From: Styela clava
Lineage: Eukaryota > Chordata > Ascidiacea > Stolidobranchia > Styelidae
Reading direction: 5' to 3'
Length of the DNA stretch: 64,000 bases
Assembly: GCF_964204865.1 (NCBI RefSeq)
Contig: NC_135262.1
Span: 12,958,001-13,022,000, forward strand
Of the stretch, positions 26,801 to 36,379 are shown piece by piece; the stretch's first letter is position 1; every line of letters begins with the position of its first letter. The notes under the pieces were generated by a model. The model had not been told where the DNA came from, did not search any database, and worked only from the letters and a program-made list of their open reading frames with translations. The position numbers were made by a program, and so were the translations under genes.

Positions 26801-29800
26801 ACATGTTTTACTAAGGATCAGAAATTAAAGATAATTTGGTTTATTATCTTTATTTCTAACTTAACTTCCCCCTGTGTTTGTGCGTTCAGGTACTACACGA
26901 TGTCAAAAGCGTGCTACAACTGCCCTTTTACAGCGTCCGATTGTACAAGACCTCACTGCGTTACCGCTGATGGGGTATCGAGACCTATTGCAGTTGTGAA
27001 TAGAATGTTTCCCGGACCTCCAATACGGGTGAGGTATTTTCTCTATATGAAAGTAAGTTTGCAGTCACAAGAGACAGAAATCACCCTGAATCAAGTTCAT
27101 GTTTTTAACTATCATTTACTTTTCAATTTAGTTACTGTAATGTATGATTTTGTCCCTTAAGCATAGAAAAGAGAGTTTTTGTTTGCCGATATTGATTATA
27201 CTTTTAATTGTCTAAATTTATAAAAACGTGATTTCCCATTGCATTGTCAAGGTATGTTACCAAGATACTGTCCGTGTGTTTGTCGACAACCAGCTTGTAG
27301 ACGACGAAGGAATCACAATTCATTGGCATGGAATATACGTGAAGGACACTCCATGGATGGATGGGGTTCCTATGTTGACTCAGTGCCCTATTCCAGCGAA
27401 AACGTCATTTGCATACGAATTCGTCGCAAATCCTCCAGGTAGTATTGTTATATCAATCCCCCCTTCATATTGAGACAGGAATTTTGATATCCACAGTTAA
27501 AAACTTCCGCTGAAAGTATTCATAATTAATAATGAATTAAATTTGTTTAGCAACCAAGACTCAAATGCAAGTATTATCTGGGATTTTGAATTTTCGTCCT
27601 GCATAACAAAATATAAAAGATGTTTGGTAGTGATTATGACGTAATAAACTGATCATAAAGAGATATGGCCACGTTAAACGAGCTTTCAATTGTTTTCTTG
27701 TATATGTGGTATTTTCATATGATCATTAAGCGATGCTATACTTATATATGTGAGGTGTGTTTCTGACGTTAGTGGATGACTTACGGTTATATCGCTACAT
27801 CTCATGTTTGACCATCTAGCTAATAGACTATTCATAACGTTGGGCGACGATCTTCTAGAGTCGGCGTTATAATTACGTGTTCTTACAGACTGGAATAAAA
27901 GGATTCGATAGTAAAAATATATAGAAAATTGATGTTATGACACTTACTACAATCGTTCAGGTACTCACTTTTGGCATGCACACGCTGGTTTTCAAAGATC
28001 TGATGGAGTAGCAGGGTCTCTTATCATCGATCGCCCTATGCAACAAGACCCACATAAAGATTTATATGAAATCGGTAAGTTCCGGCATCGCCAAATACTT
28101 TTCCTATTATTAATAATTCGATCTACCACGAATTATCCAAGCTAGCAGGTTCTGTAACACAGCGGAATTGAATATTTGTTTTATTCTTTTGACTGAGTAG
28201 GCCCACTCTATTGTTTTCCAACAAACAGATTCTGACGAACATATTGTATTTTTGACGGACTGGCTTCATAAAACGACACTAGAAAAATTCTTGGAAGCAA
28301 ATCACTATGAAGGATTATACCTTGGAGAAAATATGTTGATCAACGGGAAAGGAGTGTTTCAGGTTAGACATAACCAAACAAACGATCGCGATGAAGTAGT
28401 ATCCAAAAATCTTGAAATAATTTAAAACATCATTTGAGTTTTTCATATATTTTGAATGTGTGTTAAAATTCAAAATATTTTTAGGAAATGATTTACGACT
28501 GTTTATGCTTAATTTATCTGTAGGAATTCAAAAATGAAGCTGACAATTCTACACACTTTACACCGATGCACGTTTTCAAGGTGGAGAAAGACAATCGCTA
28601 TAGATTCAGAATAATAAGCAATGCAATTTTCTGCTCACATGAGGTAGCTATCAATGTTTCCAAATTACCAAATTTACTACAGTTTTATAGTAAATGCTAT
28701 GAAGGCATAGCGAATGATCAGTTATGGCTTCGGTCACATGACTCCGTGTCCTTTAACTTTTTGAATTGGTCGAGTAAGAACTCAAATAAGCATGAATTAT
28801 TAGCACTTTTCATGTTATACAGGGTGTTATCAACGCAAGATTAACAGAAGTTATGATGAAATGCTACTTAAAACATTCAACGACTGACGCATTTTAACAG
28901 TTTTTTTTTCAGATTGCCATGATAAAAACTTTACCTTAATTTTGCATAACTTTTTTAACACCCTGTATGTATGATGATTTATTTCGATGTCTTATTTTAT
29001 ATTTTATTTTGTATTTTGAAGGGATTATCCAATATTTATAAAACTTTTATATTTTGAAATGATTACGTATTGGTTGAATACTTTACCTCCGAATTGGGTA
29101 TCTTGAGTATAGTCGATCGCGACTGATGTTGTGTGAATTCCATAATATACCCCAAAAAATCACCTTGAACCACTTTCATGCAGTGCCTATCGTGTGTTTT
29201 GAAACAGGAAGAATACAATATACACTTACACTATTTGAGTGAGTCTGGCCAAGCCCGATCGAATGTATCATATTGGTGGTAACAAATGCAAATTTCGACG
29301 TTGCCAAGTTTTAAAAATGAACTTGCAAAATATTGTATGTCTTGACTTACAAACGAGCCTACAATAACTGCAGTAAGTCTCACTCCAAGGGTAGTGTGAT
29401 AAATTCATTGTCAACGGTAGAAGCGACATCAGAATGACCATTTCTTGTCTAATTTCAAGCGTGCGAAAAATCGGAAAATTTCAATCAGATACTGAAGATG
29501 TAACTTTTGAGAATATTTATTTTTCACTGTTCAGATAATACATGGATACTTGGCCAACCCACGTATATGTTAAACTAAAATTTTATGACAACTCGTGCGT
29601 AACTGTAAATGAAGTATCGAATTATTTTTAGTGCGGGAAGCAGTAATTCACGGTTGGTGACTTTCTAAAGTGACGAAATAAAAAAAATTTGAAAGCCTGC
29701 CATGAACTATTTCCAATTCACGCACTGCAAATAAAGTAGTAAAATTTTACTTGAATTTTCGGGTCGCGACCAGGCAGCAATTGTCATGCATGACTCAAGG

Positions 29801-32800
29801 GCAAATTTAGAGTTATAAGAGCTATTATGTGATATATGATCATTGGACCAATTACTATTTTACCCTATTTTAGCTTACAATTGATGGACACAAAATGAAT
29901 GTTATTGCCAGTGATGGCGCAGAGATTGAACCATATGTGGTGTCGTCGCTTGTAATTCACGGAGGAGAAAGATTTGATTTTGTCATGGATGCATCTCAGG
30001 AAATTTCCAACTACTGGATGAGACTTCAGTCATTTGGCGTTTGTACACTTGCATCCCTCAATACCAAAGCTATTTTAAGGTATTTAACTTAACCTAGATG
30101 ATAGGAGGTTCTATTAGGAGATGTATCGTGATCGAAAAAATGATTTTTAAGTTGAAAGCTCCAAGGGTAAAATTTCAAGCTTCTTTGCGGGCTAAAGGTA
30201 TATATATAAGGTATATGTATTTTACCACGATAGAATTCATCCACAAAATAACGTTACACAGATGTTTTTGATGGAAATACTTTGAATTATTTTTCATGAG
30301 TATTGAAATCAGATTTGTTAGTGATGTTATGTTTCGGGTCTTTTTGCCCAACATTATTTTCGGACTGACCTCCGTATTTTAGCAACGTTGTAGTAAGCGT
30401 TAACAAACCGTTTTCCACCAAATCGGCTCAAAAAAATTGCAAACATTTTGCAACTTATTGAATCGAATAATGTTCAAAAAAATGATTATGGTTTAAAATT
30501 GACATTTTTTTTACATTACGTTTAACCGTGTGAGTATACGCTTTGAACAATTTCACTAGTATAAACTTTGAAAAAGCAACCATTCATTCTCAAACATCTT
30601 TCATAGATATCAAGGTGCGTCAATGGAAGATCCCCAAACATCGCCAGAATCTCCGGAAGATAAGATACAATTGAATAATCCATTTATTTTTGAAGAAAAC
30701 GAGAAAAATATACAACTATCGTCTTTAAAGCCTGTATATTCAGATGTATATTTTGACAGCGACAGATACAGTGGTATGAAACAATACAGAGAAATGTGGT
30801 ATTGGAGTAGTGTTCACCTAACTAATGTTCCTTTCTTCTTGCCTTTGTGTTGATGGATCCGAATGCACTGTCCCCAAAGATAATGTATAGCATGAATCAA
30901 AACTGCTATATAGAATGGTTTAAAAAGTCAATACGATGACCACTGTGAAAGTGTCATGCAAGACCGTTGAAGTGCTCACTAAATAAATAAGAACATTTTG
31001 ACGTCACAATTTCCATTTTTTCATAATATTTTCAAGTGTACGCTCATTCTGAACAAGTTATATATCTACGTAAATAAAATTGATGACGTCGGAAGATATT
31101 TTTACACCATTCTAATCTTAAGTAACTAAACAACACATATCGCTTCAATTTATATTAAAAAGTATTTACGGTAATTTGAATTTTAAGTAATTATTTTGCT
31201 CAGAATATTTACTATACAGTCTCTATATATTTTTAATATATTAAATTTAATATAAATACGGATATATAGCAAATTATTTTATAATGCTGTGATGATTAAT
31301 TATGATAAATAGTTGTCAATATATTTTATTATTTTTACATTTTCAGCGCAGCCGGATCATACATACTTCATCGGATTTGATATTAACATGCGAAATCATC
31401 CAACTTACAACGACCCTGACCTTTATCCTTTCCCGCAAGCAACACCACTTTTCTTTCCTCAGCTCAATAACATTTCTTTTTCTGTTCCTTCTTATCCGAT
31501 GCTGACACAACCTAAAAACATCGACGAGTCTAAATTTTGTAATCCCGAATCGGACGAGTGGGGACAAGTTAATTCTGACTTCTGCAAAGACAATTTTTGC
31601 TCTTGCACTTATGTTGTTGATGCACATATTGGAGAAATGATTGAGTTGGTTTTCTACGACGAAGGAAAATTTCCTTTTGTGGACGCGGCACATCCGATGC
31701 ATCTTCACGGACAACATTTTGCTGTCGTTGCAATGAAGAGGTAAAGAATTTTGTTAGGCTTTTTTATAAGATAATTGAATACAATACTATTGTAGAGTCA
31801 TATTGAGAAGATTGACAAAGTAAGTTTTTGCTCACCATATAAACATTTTTAATTGCCTAGCCCTAGACGATTTTGGCCATTCGTGAAAATCAATTTGCCA
31901 CTGCCTTGATGACAAATTCTGCACCTATTCTTTAAAAATGACCATGAGGTACTGCATTACTGAAAAATAATTACATTTCACGAACTTCTTAAATCATTCA
32001 AAATGAATTATCGATAATAATACTTCCATCCACAAAATTTTAATGAGTCCTTCTTAAATCTGAACCAAAAACTGTTATAACAATAATTCTAACGAAAGAA
32101 TTTTAAGATTTTAACTAATAATCTAGAATTGGAAAACAAATGTCTTCAGAAGAAATTCGAGAAATACATGGGAATGGAAGTATTGAATATAACTTTAATG
32201 CTATTTACAAGGATTCAGTAATCGTCTCCGATGGTGGATACACAGTTGTTCGATTTTTAGCAGATAATCCAGGAGTTTGGTCATTGCATTGTCATCTGGC
32301 TCTTCATTTGAAAATAGGCAAGTAATGCAGTTTCTTACTATATATATGTCATTATTACCTATTAGTACATCCAGAAATGTCAGATAAATTTCAACAAAAA
32401 CACACCGTTACGTTACCTGATAACAGTACCGTTCTGTTGTTAGGCTACCGCTGGGCGCTGGTGATCGAATGCATATACTTTATTTCAACGCCTAGCGTGC
32501 TAATTTTTTTATTTTATTTATTGTACCTGATTTTTTTATCGGTGTCCATTGCCTAACACTCTACAATGCAAACTCGTTGATGGCTAGGTCAACTTCAAAA
32601 TTTCCCAGCTATTCTGCAGAACAACACATTCGCTACCCGTCTACAGGTCTTCCAGTGCAAACGGGGATTCCCCGGTTATTCGCTGGTCTTATGGCTCATT
32701 TAATACACGTTGCAAAATTCGTATATCAGTAATTTTGAAACTCTCCTCCCCAATCTGTCGAATTAGATGTTAGAACATTGGGTGTCGCTGCTCGATAACC

Positions 32801-33198
32801 AGTTTTGGTTTCCCGCGGCTTCCCTTCAACAGTAATGTAAATATCATTTTTCCCTATTTTTTGCATGATTTATGTCTTTCTACTGGTTGGAAAAAATAAA
32901 CTTGATTTGAAAGAAGAGCATTTGACCAGATCACTCAATTTTCTCGTCTATCGCCTTTATTGCTTATACTTTTAGTTTAAGCAAAAGACAGCTTTATATG
33001 GTTTGTATCGTTAATTTAGGTATGGAGTTGGTAATTCGAGTTGGAAGCTCGGGTGAGTGGCCAACACCACCAGAGGATTTTCCTACATGTGGAATTGGGA
33101 GAGGAAAATCAGATGCGATTCGCACGTTCTCAGCAAGAAGTGCGCTGCTGAATTTCACAATGTTGATATTAGCAGCTTCTTTCTATATTATATTATAG
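17821..33198 (+). CDS. laccase-type multicopper oxidase 2
   Basis: Exons: 17821-17899 (tentative), 25685-25760, 26890-27028, 27252-27438, 27961-28074, 28229-28362, 28524-28643, 29874-30079, 30607-30773, 31347-31740, 32127-32317, 33020-33198. They sum to 1986 nt, 661 aa. The signal-peptide exon is the nearest upstream one with the family phase (1), but it lies 7.8 kb before exon 2 and could belong to the NTR-like exon at 18060; exons 2-12 are firm. Copper motifs: [22 protein letters not shown] and HCHLALHLKIGM with axial Met. The residues before HCH are SL, where the sister proteins have FF. Exon 11 ends in a GC donor. The C-terminus is hydrophobic (LLNFTMLILAASFYIIL), fitting a GPI signal. 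Intron 1 carries a retrotransposon, and intron 7 a TA-flanked MITE. Confidence 0.85.
18060..18184 (+). CDS. orphan exon, NTR/TIMP-like?
   Basis: A possible exon between a TTTCTTAG acceptor and a weak GT after codon ATG. Its phase matches the signal-peptide exon at 17821-17899, so the two could be spliced. The open frame is cysteine-rich; DPKVDYCTSDAIID resembles the HPQ..FC.SD.VI signature of the netrin/TIMP (NTR) module. The match is short and made by eye. No further exons of such a gene were found before the retrotransposon. It may be a relic of another gene, an alternative exon, or chance. Confidence 0.25.
18272..19142. mobile_element. hAT-type MITE (about 870 bp)
   Basis: Imperfect inverted ends: AAGGGATGGCG at the left, with CGCCATCCCTG at the right. 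Just inside the right end is a GC-rich stretch (GTGACCCGCGGGTCAG). The flanking 8-mers CTCTATGG and CTCTTTTG agree at 6 of 8 positions, which could be a decayed target duplication. There is no coding capacity. It lies in intron 1 of laccase 2. Confidence 0.5.
19639..20619 (+). CDS. LINE ORF1 protein, coiled-coil
   Basis: 326 aa. The N-terminus is proline- and threonine-rich. Residues about 60-180 are heptad-like and highly charged (LEHLVQDLEEENDILTERQQ), predicted to form a coiled coil. They are followed by RRSRLDNLEFHNIP and later ISNCHRLSKY, a pattern seen in ORF1 proteins of many invertebrate LINEs and thought to be an RRM-like nucleic-acid-binding region. No zinc knuckle or esterase motif is visible. 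The expected role is binding element RNA in a cytoplasmic ribonucleoprotein. It lies 68 bases before ORF2. Confidence 0.8.
   Translation: MDTPNNSSVPSAPPRRKSPTNKQTCTTATMTNTIEIDDVSNLVSILESTILKTLRLEIPAIIEQHLEKFTLDTPQSFTYNNAVEESLTSLKVSIDEIRSEVTFISEIKKEIHEIKKSQDFVSKKFDELNSNQNELNKLATKTRKRVAELEHLVQDLEEENDILTERQQDQERRSRLDNLEFHNIPYTVGENCENLISKICSKLDVPLQSIDISNCHRLSKYNTRKPSPIIAKFINRKTRNKILTNRRKLKSLDISTIFPKFPRATKLFIVENLSDSNKDLFFKAKERKQSCGYKFLWTNNGKVLIKKNSDTATIPIITEDDLLLIK
20688..23684 (+). CDS. LINE ORF2: endonuclease-reverse transcriptase
   Basis: 998 aa. The N-terminal apurinic-type endonuclease (residues about 45-265) shows IIHVNIRSI, ISETKL, GGVGVFI, IMGDFNINL and SDITDHYPI, covering its catalytic Glu, Asp/Asn and His positions. 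The reverse transcriptase (about 490-810) shows ADGIPSRFL, SNYRPISIL, DLKKAFDTVNH, GVPQGSCLAP, the catalytic LFADDSNLL, and FKYLGIHID. A C-terminal region of about 150 aa follows. It nicks target DNA and primes cDNA synthesis on the nick. No frameshift or stop is seen, and all motifs checked are intact. Confidence 0.95.
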   Translation: MSSYCNNVLVNNPTCENSLKHCEQFNSCLCSNIEVSDLSNISSDSDLTIIHVNIRSIQKNIDQLTILLSKFSISPHVIAISETKLHKNSAIISLDGYKFFHVTSASKSGGVGVFIRDDVKSTESPEYHLNYPNCEDLWLEISLANMDKNLSIGIIYKHPKNDIPAFTSIFENCLTKLTSKPFIIMGDFNINLFATSSSTQITNYSNMLIAHNSISLITKPTRVTQTSSTLIDHFYSNITNKKLDSYVIRSDITDHYPIMCCISGIKPLSRNDLIITRDMSAFCIEEFRSDTQNLINNRFRSLYLNSQNYNAIFDEFTQSFVGLINNHAPFRPLSRRKKRIKLKPWITKGILNSIRIRNKMFKSHYLNGNSSQCSYFKKYRNVLKHTIDNAKQIYYQNRIAFYKGNPKSTWRIVNEIASTKNKSRQNIDVIHLENGITINDNHLIAQEFNKYFSTVGSALSEKFGNDMDGFKIYLGKRVNQSIFLSPATMNELTIELATLRVGKAIGADGIPSRFLRYVADILSPCLTEFFNSSLRLGIFPSSLKIARVIPIFKSGNTKHVSNYRPISILSAINKVFERLINRRLMDFFTKHSVLNKSQFGFQAKHSTSHAILDTISHIYDKLEKKEYISATFLDLKKAFDTVNHQILVYKLWHYGIRGVASQLLANYLTNRTQFVQMGSYCSPTLHVTHGVPQGSCLAPTLFLIFINDLAHSSSLFTKLFADDSNLLDSDKSPDVLQSRVNTEIRKVANWMKQNKLTLNVNKSKTMLFAPSKSKSQTSVKIEIEGTILDNVSSFKYLGIHIDNKLQWDIQITNTAVKLAKAVGMLYRLRRYTSLSTLRMIYFALFQSHLQYGIIAWGSANKTLLHRIEVLQNRAIRALTHAGPMSRLDPLYHKNQIIKMSDIYKIEILKLMHQHLNNKLPMAFKYYFVKQMSVHSHSTRSAANSSYHVPRFSTNRSQSSIKFIGVKLWNTLQDTLRSKTYNSFKKALKFLYLDSYICQ
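24609..24630 (+). repeat. TGAATC tail of the LINE
   Basis: About three and a half copies of the hexamer TGAATC directly after AATAAATA. This short tandem repeat marks the 3' end of the retrotransposon and is the kind of end that CR1/L2-type elements use in place of poly(A). Confidence 0.75.
24773..24909. mobile_element. palindromic MITE (about 137 bp)
   Basis: Inverted ends of about 20 bp: GGGACGTTAACAAAACTTT at the left, with AAAGTTTTGTTAACGTCCC at the right. A purine-rich centre lies between them. There is no coding capacity and no clear target duplication. It lies 140 bases downstream of the LINE, in the same intron. Confidence 0.65.
25021..25211. mobile_element. hAT-type MITE (191 bp)
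   Basis: It begins CAGCGTTTCCCAAACTGCGG, a start typical of hAT elements, followed by GGACCTCTGGGGGTCCG. The 8-mer ATGTAGTG occurs on both sides (25013-25020 and 25212-25219), as an 8-bp target duplication should. The right end, read inverted (CGCCTTTTCC), matches the left only in part, so that end is decayed. Confidence 0.6.
26178..26636. mobile_element. hAT-type MITE (459 bp)
   Basis: The same family as 2581-3027. Ends are CAAGGGTAGGCAAAC and GTTTACCGACTCCTG, with internal GCGTCGCGGGCC and CCGGATCCGGCC shared between copies. An exact 8-bp target duplication, ATTTAAAT, flanks it at 26170-26177 and 26637-26644. It lies in intron 2 of laccase 2. Confidence 0.85.
28820..28965. mobile_element. 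TA-flanked MITE (146 bp)
   Basis: Inverted ends CAGGGTGTTA and TAACACCCTG, with TA on both outer sides (28818-28819 and 28966-28967). This is the signature of Tc1/mariner-type non-autonomous elements. It sits in intron 7 of laccase 2, with no coding capacity. Confidence 0.75.
29567..29745. repeat. dispersed repeat, copy 2
   Basis: Resembles bases 57-215 of the window, with several blocks in the same order (ACTCGTGCG, CGGGAAG, AATTCACGG, CTATTTCCA). The family is unidentified. It lies in intron 7 of laccase 2. Confidence 0.45.
32316..32323 (+). other. GC-AG splice donor, laccase 2 exon 11
   Basis: Every other laccase gene ends exon 11 with G followed by GTAAGT-like sequence at exactly 191 nt. 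Here the same position reads AG|GCAAGT, the consensus for the minor GC-AG intron class. Using it keeps exon length and phase; no GT at a suitable place does so. Confidence 0.8.
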
Positions 33199-34678
33199 CT
33201 AAAATACCTATTGCCTTCGGACGCTTAAAGTGGCATTTTCTCACTATTCCATCTCACAATAACAGCAAAGTTTTGGTTTATACTGATACCTCAAAAATTT
33301 ATATCTTCGTATCAAGATGCGGTTACATATGATGATGCTGATGCTGAATTATATTGCTCAACTCTTTATACCACACTCTGCCATTATAATATATGAGCTA
33401 CTAACTAGTTTATACTCATCTGATAACATCTGTGTCAAAATATATTTCCTATGTGTTATTCTCAGAACGTCAGTAGTTTTATACAGAAACATTTGCCACG
33501 GTTTTACCCTTTATGAATCGCTATCATACCGACCGAAGAGACCTATAGCTTCAGACAGTGCATGTATTGTGCGTGGTTTTCTCACTTGTATATCAAAATC
33601 ACATGGTCTGAATGGTTATGAATTGCGAAACTTCTGACTAATTCGGTTTTCTAGTAAATCAGGGCAAATGTATGAACGAGATAGCGACCGCCGACTTATG
33701 GATCTAGCGGCGTGTATCGTTTGTTCTGACTCAATAGCGACACCGCGCTTCCCATCACTGATTAAATAATAATTCGCTAATTATACGCCATAATTCATCC
33801 AAAATCAATAGGCTTCTGGTCCGAGATATGATAAATGCACATGCAAAATTTGGAGCAGATTCAACCTCGCTTTCGTGAGATATCGCGTAATATACGAAAG
33901 TGTCTAACAGACAGACAAACAAACAAATACCGGTACTCCTGAAGTATGCGCACCCAGATGTCGCATAACCTGAACCCTAACCTGGTACACAACCTGAATT
34001 CAGGTTGTGCGCCATCTTGGTGCGCATACTTCGGGAGTTCCCAAATACCTATTTAACAGACTTACCGATCAAGATCGATGAGTGATAACTTCGCTTTATG
34101 AGGTCACAGACATGAACTTTGCGATTCATTTTTCCATGATTGCTTGGATTGCAGGTGCCAGTTTTTTATTTGCAGTTTTCTATAGCATTTTGTATTAAAT
34201 TGCTCCCGTCGCATTTCGTGTTTTGCTATACCTATGACTTGGGTTTTCTCCACTGCTCGCAGTATGCAAAATACGAGCGGTATACATATTGTTTATTCAG
34301 TTTAATGCTTAATATTTTTAAGCCAATGTCGAAATAGAAAACTCATTAAATTTATATTCCGATTTTTAAATGTCATTTTTCTCGAAGCATGATCAAAACT
34401 TCCACCTAGATTAATGATGCATTGACGACTGACTTGCCTGAAAATAGACGACGGAATCGCGGATTTCAATAAATCATTTTGGTATAGTGCTCTTCCAAAC
34501 GCTGCGCTCATTTGTCAAGTTAAAACTAATCATGCTCGAGTTCGCGGCCAAAAGTTATCGTATTACAATAAGCCATTCATATATTTTAATATTGATTTAT
34601 CGAACAGTTAGTCGATCAGAAATGTTGAACATGCAGTGCATCACATTTTTCTGCAAAGACGTTGAAAGGTACACGGTG
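33199..34678. other. intergenic after laccase 2
   Basis: About 1.5 kb without a recognisable gene. Open frames at 33317-33637 and similar show no family motif. It contains one MITE, copy B. No AATAAA lies close to the laccase 2 stop codon, so its poly(A) site is not assigned. Confidence 0.4.
33932..34041. mobile_element. palindromic MITE, copy B (short)
   Basis: A 110-bp internally deleted member with ends GGTACTCCTGAAGTATG and CATACTTCGGGAGTTCC. It is flanked by an exact 8-bp repeat, CAAATACC (33924-33931 and 34042-34049), which fits hAT-type transposition of this family. Confidence 0.85.
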
Positions 34679-34882
34679 ATCAAGATCAAAAAGCACTGAA
34701 ACTTCAACAGCATATTTGCATACTTAAATGTGTTTAGATTTAACAACTATTGAACGTGTAAGAGCATTCAAAGAGCAACGACATGGTATATTGACACAAA
34801 GTTCAAATTGAATTTTATCCAATCAAATTGAGTGGATTATGTAATACATAAATAAAGAAGGTTATATAGTTGTATTATATAT

Positions 34883-35022
34883 GTCTGCGAAAGTCTGACC
34901 TTGGTTAGACGAAACGTTACAGAAATATATTTGTGTTAGTGTGCAGCAAGACTCTTGAATCACTTGGTCATCTGTACAATTGCTACAGCATCCTTGCATT
35001 ATACGGATCCATCGGCACAAAA
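34883..35022 (+). repeat. dispersed repeat (GTCTGAGGAAGTCTGA type)
   Basis: A unit of about 140-160 bp running from GTCTG..AAGTCTGA through GACGAAACGTTACAGAAATA and CTTGCTACAGCATCCTTGC to GGATCC..CGGCACAAAA. Partner copies lie at 45717-45871 (the duplicated counterpart), 39262-39411 and 50334-50491, with a fragment at 4164-4229. Family unknown; there is no coding capacity. Confidence 0.6.
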
Positions 35023-36379
35023 TCATGGAGAAAAAATAATTAGTTTCGCAGAAACCAAATCATTAGCAATACTTTCTATATATTGTCATTTCAGTGGGTA
35101 CTTGTAAAGTGACTTGTTAGGCGTCGTGATAAAACGTTATTTCGTTTCTCAACTACAGTATTCAAAAATTTGTGAATTTGAGCTAAAATACAAACGTTTT
35201 CTGTTCTTTGAGACATAGACATTTTAGCTAAAATACAAATGTTTTCTGTTCTTTGAGAAATTGATGATCAAACTTGGCGGTATTTTCATACACATGCAAT
35301 CCAAGAGTCTCAATTCCACGAACACTTTAGTAAGACCGCCAATGCTTACGAAATATTTAATTTTTGATTCTCTGAAGGGCAATTTATCATTTTACCTGCA
35401 TTTAATTAAATCTATTGAATTTATTTATAAAAATTGTGATGATGTATCGTTGTTTAGGGCTGCAGTAGTTTCGACGTCCCTTCTTTATGTTGGCATTGTC
35501 ATCAGCAGTAAAACTATTTCCGCTTGGATGCAGCTATATCACAAACGCGTGAGGATTGTGAATGCGTATTACATAATTTGTAAAGTTGACAGAAAAAATA
35601 GGGTTTCCAATCCGTGTAACTCGTACTGCTGTGTATATTCATGGTTGTCTAGTATGTAGCTTGCCAAACACAGACTTCCCCTTCAAAATGTCATTTTTTT
35701 CAATAACGTGATCATCTTTTGTGATTTGTTGTTAGCCAGAAAGCGAGCCCTGTCGAGGTACCGCTCAATGTCGATCGTATAAAATGGCAAGTCAAACACG
35801 TTACTGCATTGAACTATTGAAAATATTTGAAATGGCAATATGGAGTGCGAAAGTTAACTCGATAAGGTATACAAATGCTGCTGCTTCAAAGTTTGGATTT
35901 AGAAAATAAAAAAGTATTGTGTAAAATAGTCGTCGAGTGTAGTGCGAACAAGAATCATTCAATATATATTCTAAATGTAGTCGTTTTTTGAATAGTATTC
36001 TCCGAAAATTACATTTATTGCAAAAAACACACAATCAAAAATGTGTTTATCTGTTACCAATTCAGATGTTTCGTTCGCATATTATTTTCTCTCTTTATTT
36101 AATTATATTATATTCTGGGAATCTAGGTAATTGAAATATTGATTAAAATATCAAAAATAAGTGTTAGAACATACATACCGTTTTGTGACTGTACGGCGTT
36201 CGGAGGATTTGGCGGTAACAATTCCGTGTCCATATATTTGAGCATTACTGTTGTGTTTGTGTTCAATTATATATGTAAATTTTTATCGTCGCTTTCAAAT
36301 ATCGGATTTTTCAGCATTTTTTTACCATCGTATTTTCAAAGTAAACTATTTTATCTAAATTTGAATGAGCAAAAGAGAA

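Noticed and set aside
35261..35659. Plus-strand open frame of 132 codons upstream of laccase 3
   Set aside because: The corresponding stretch in the right duplication unit (about 46240-46650) is interrupted, and no family motif is present.
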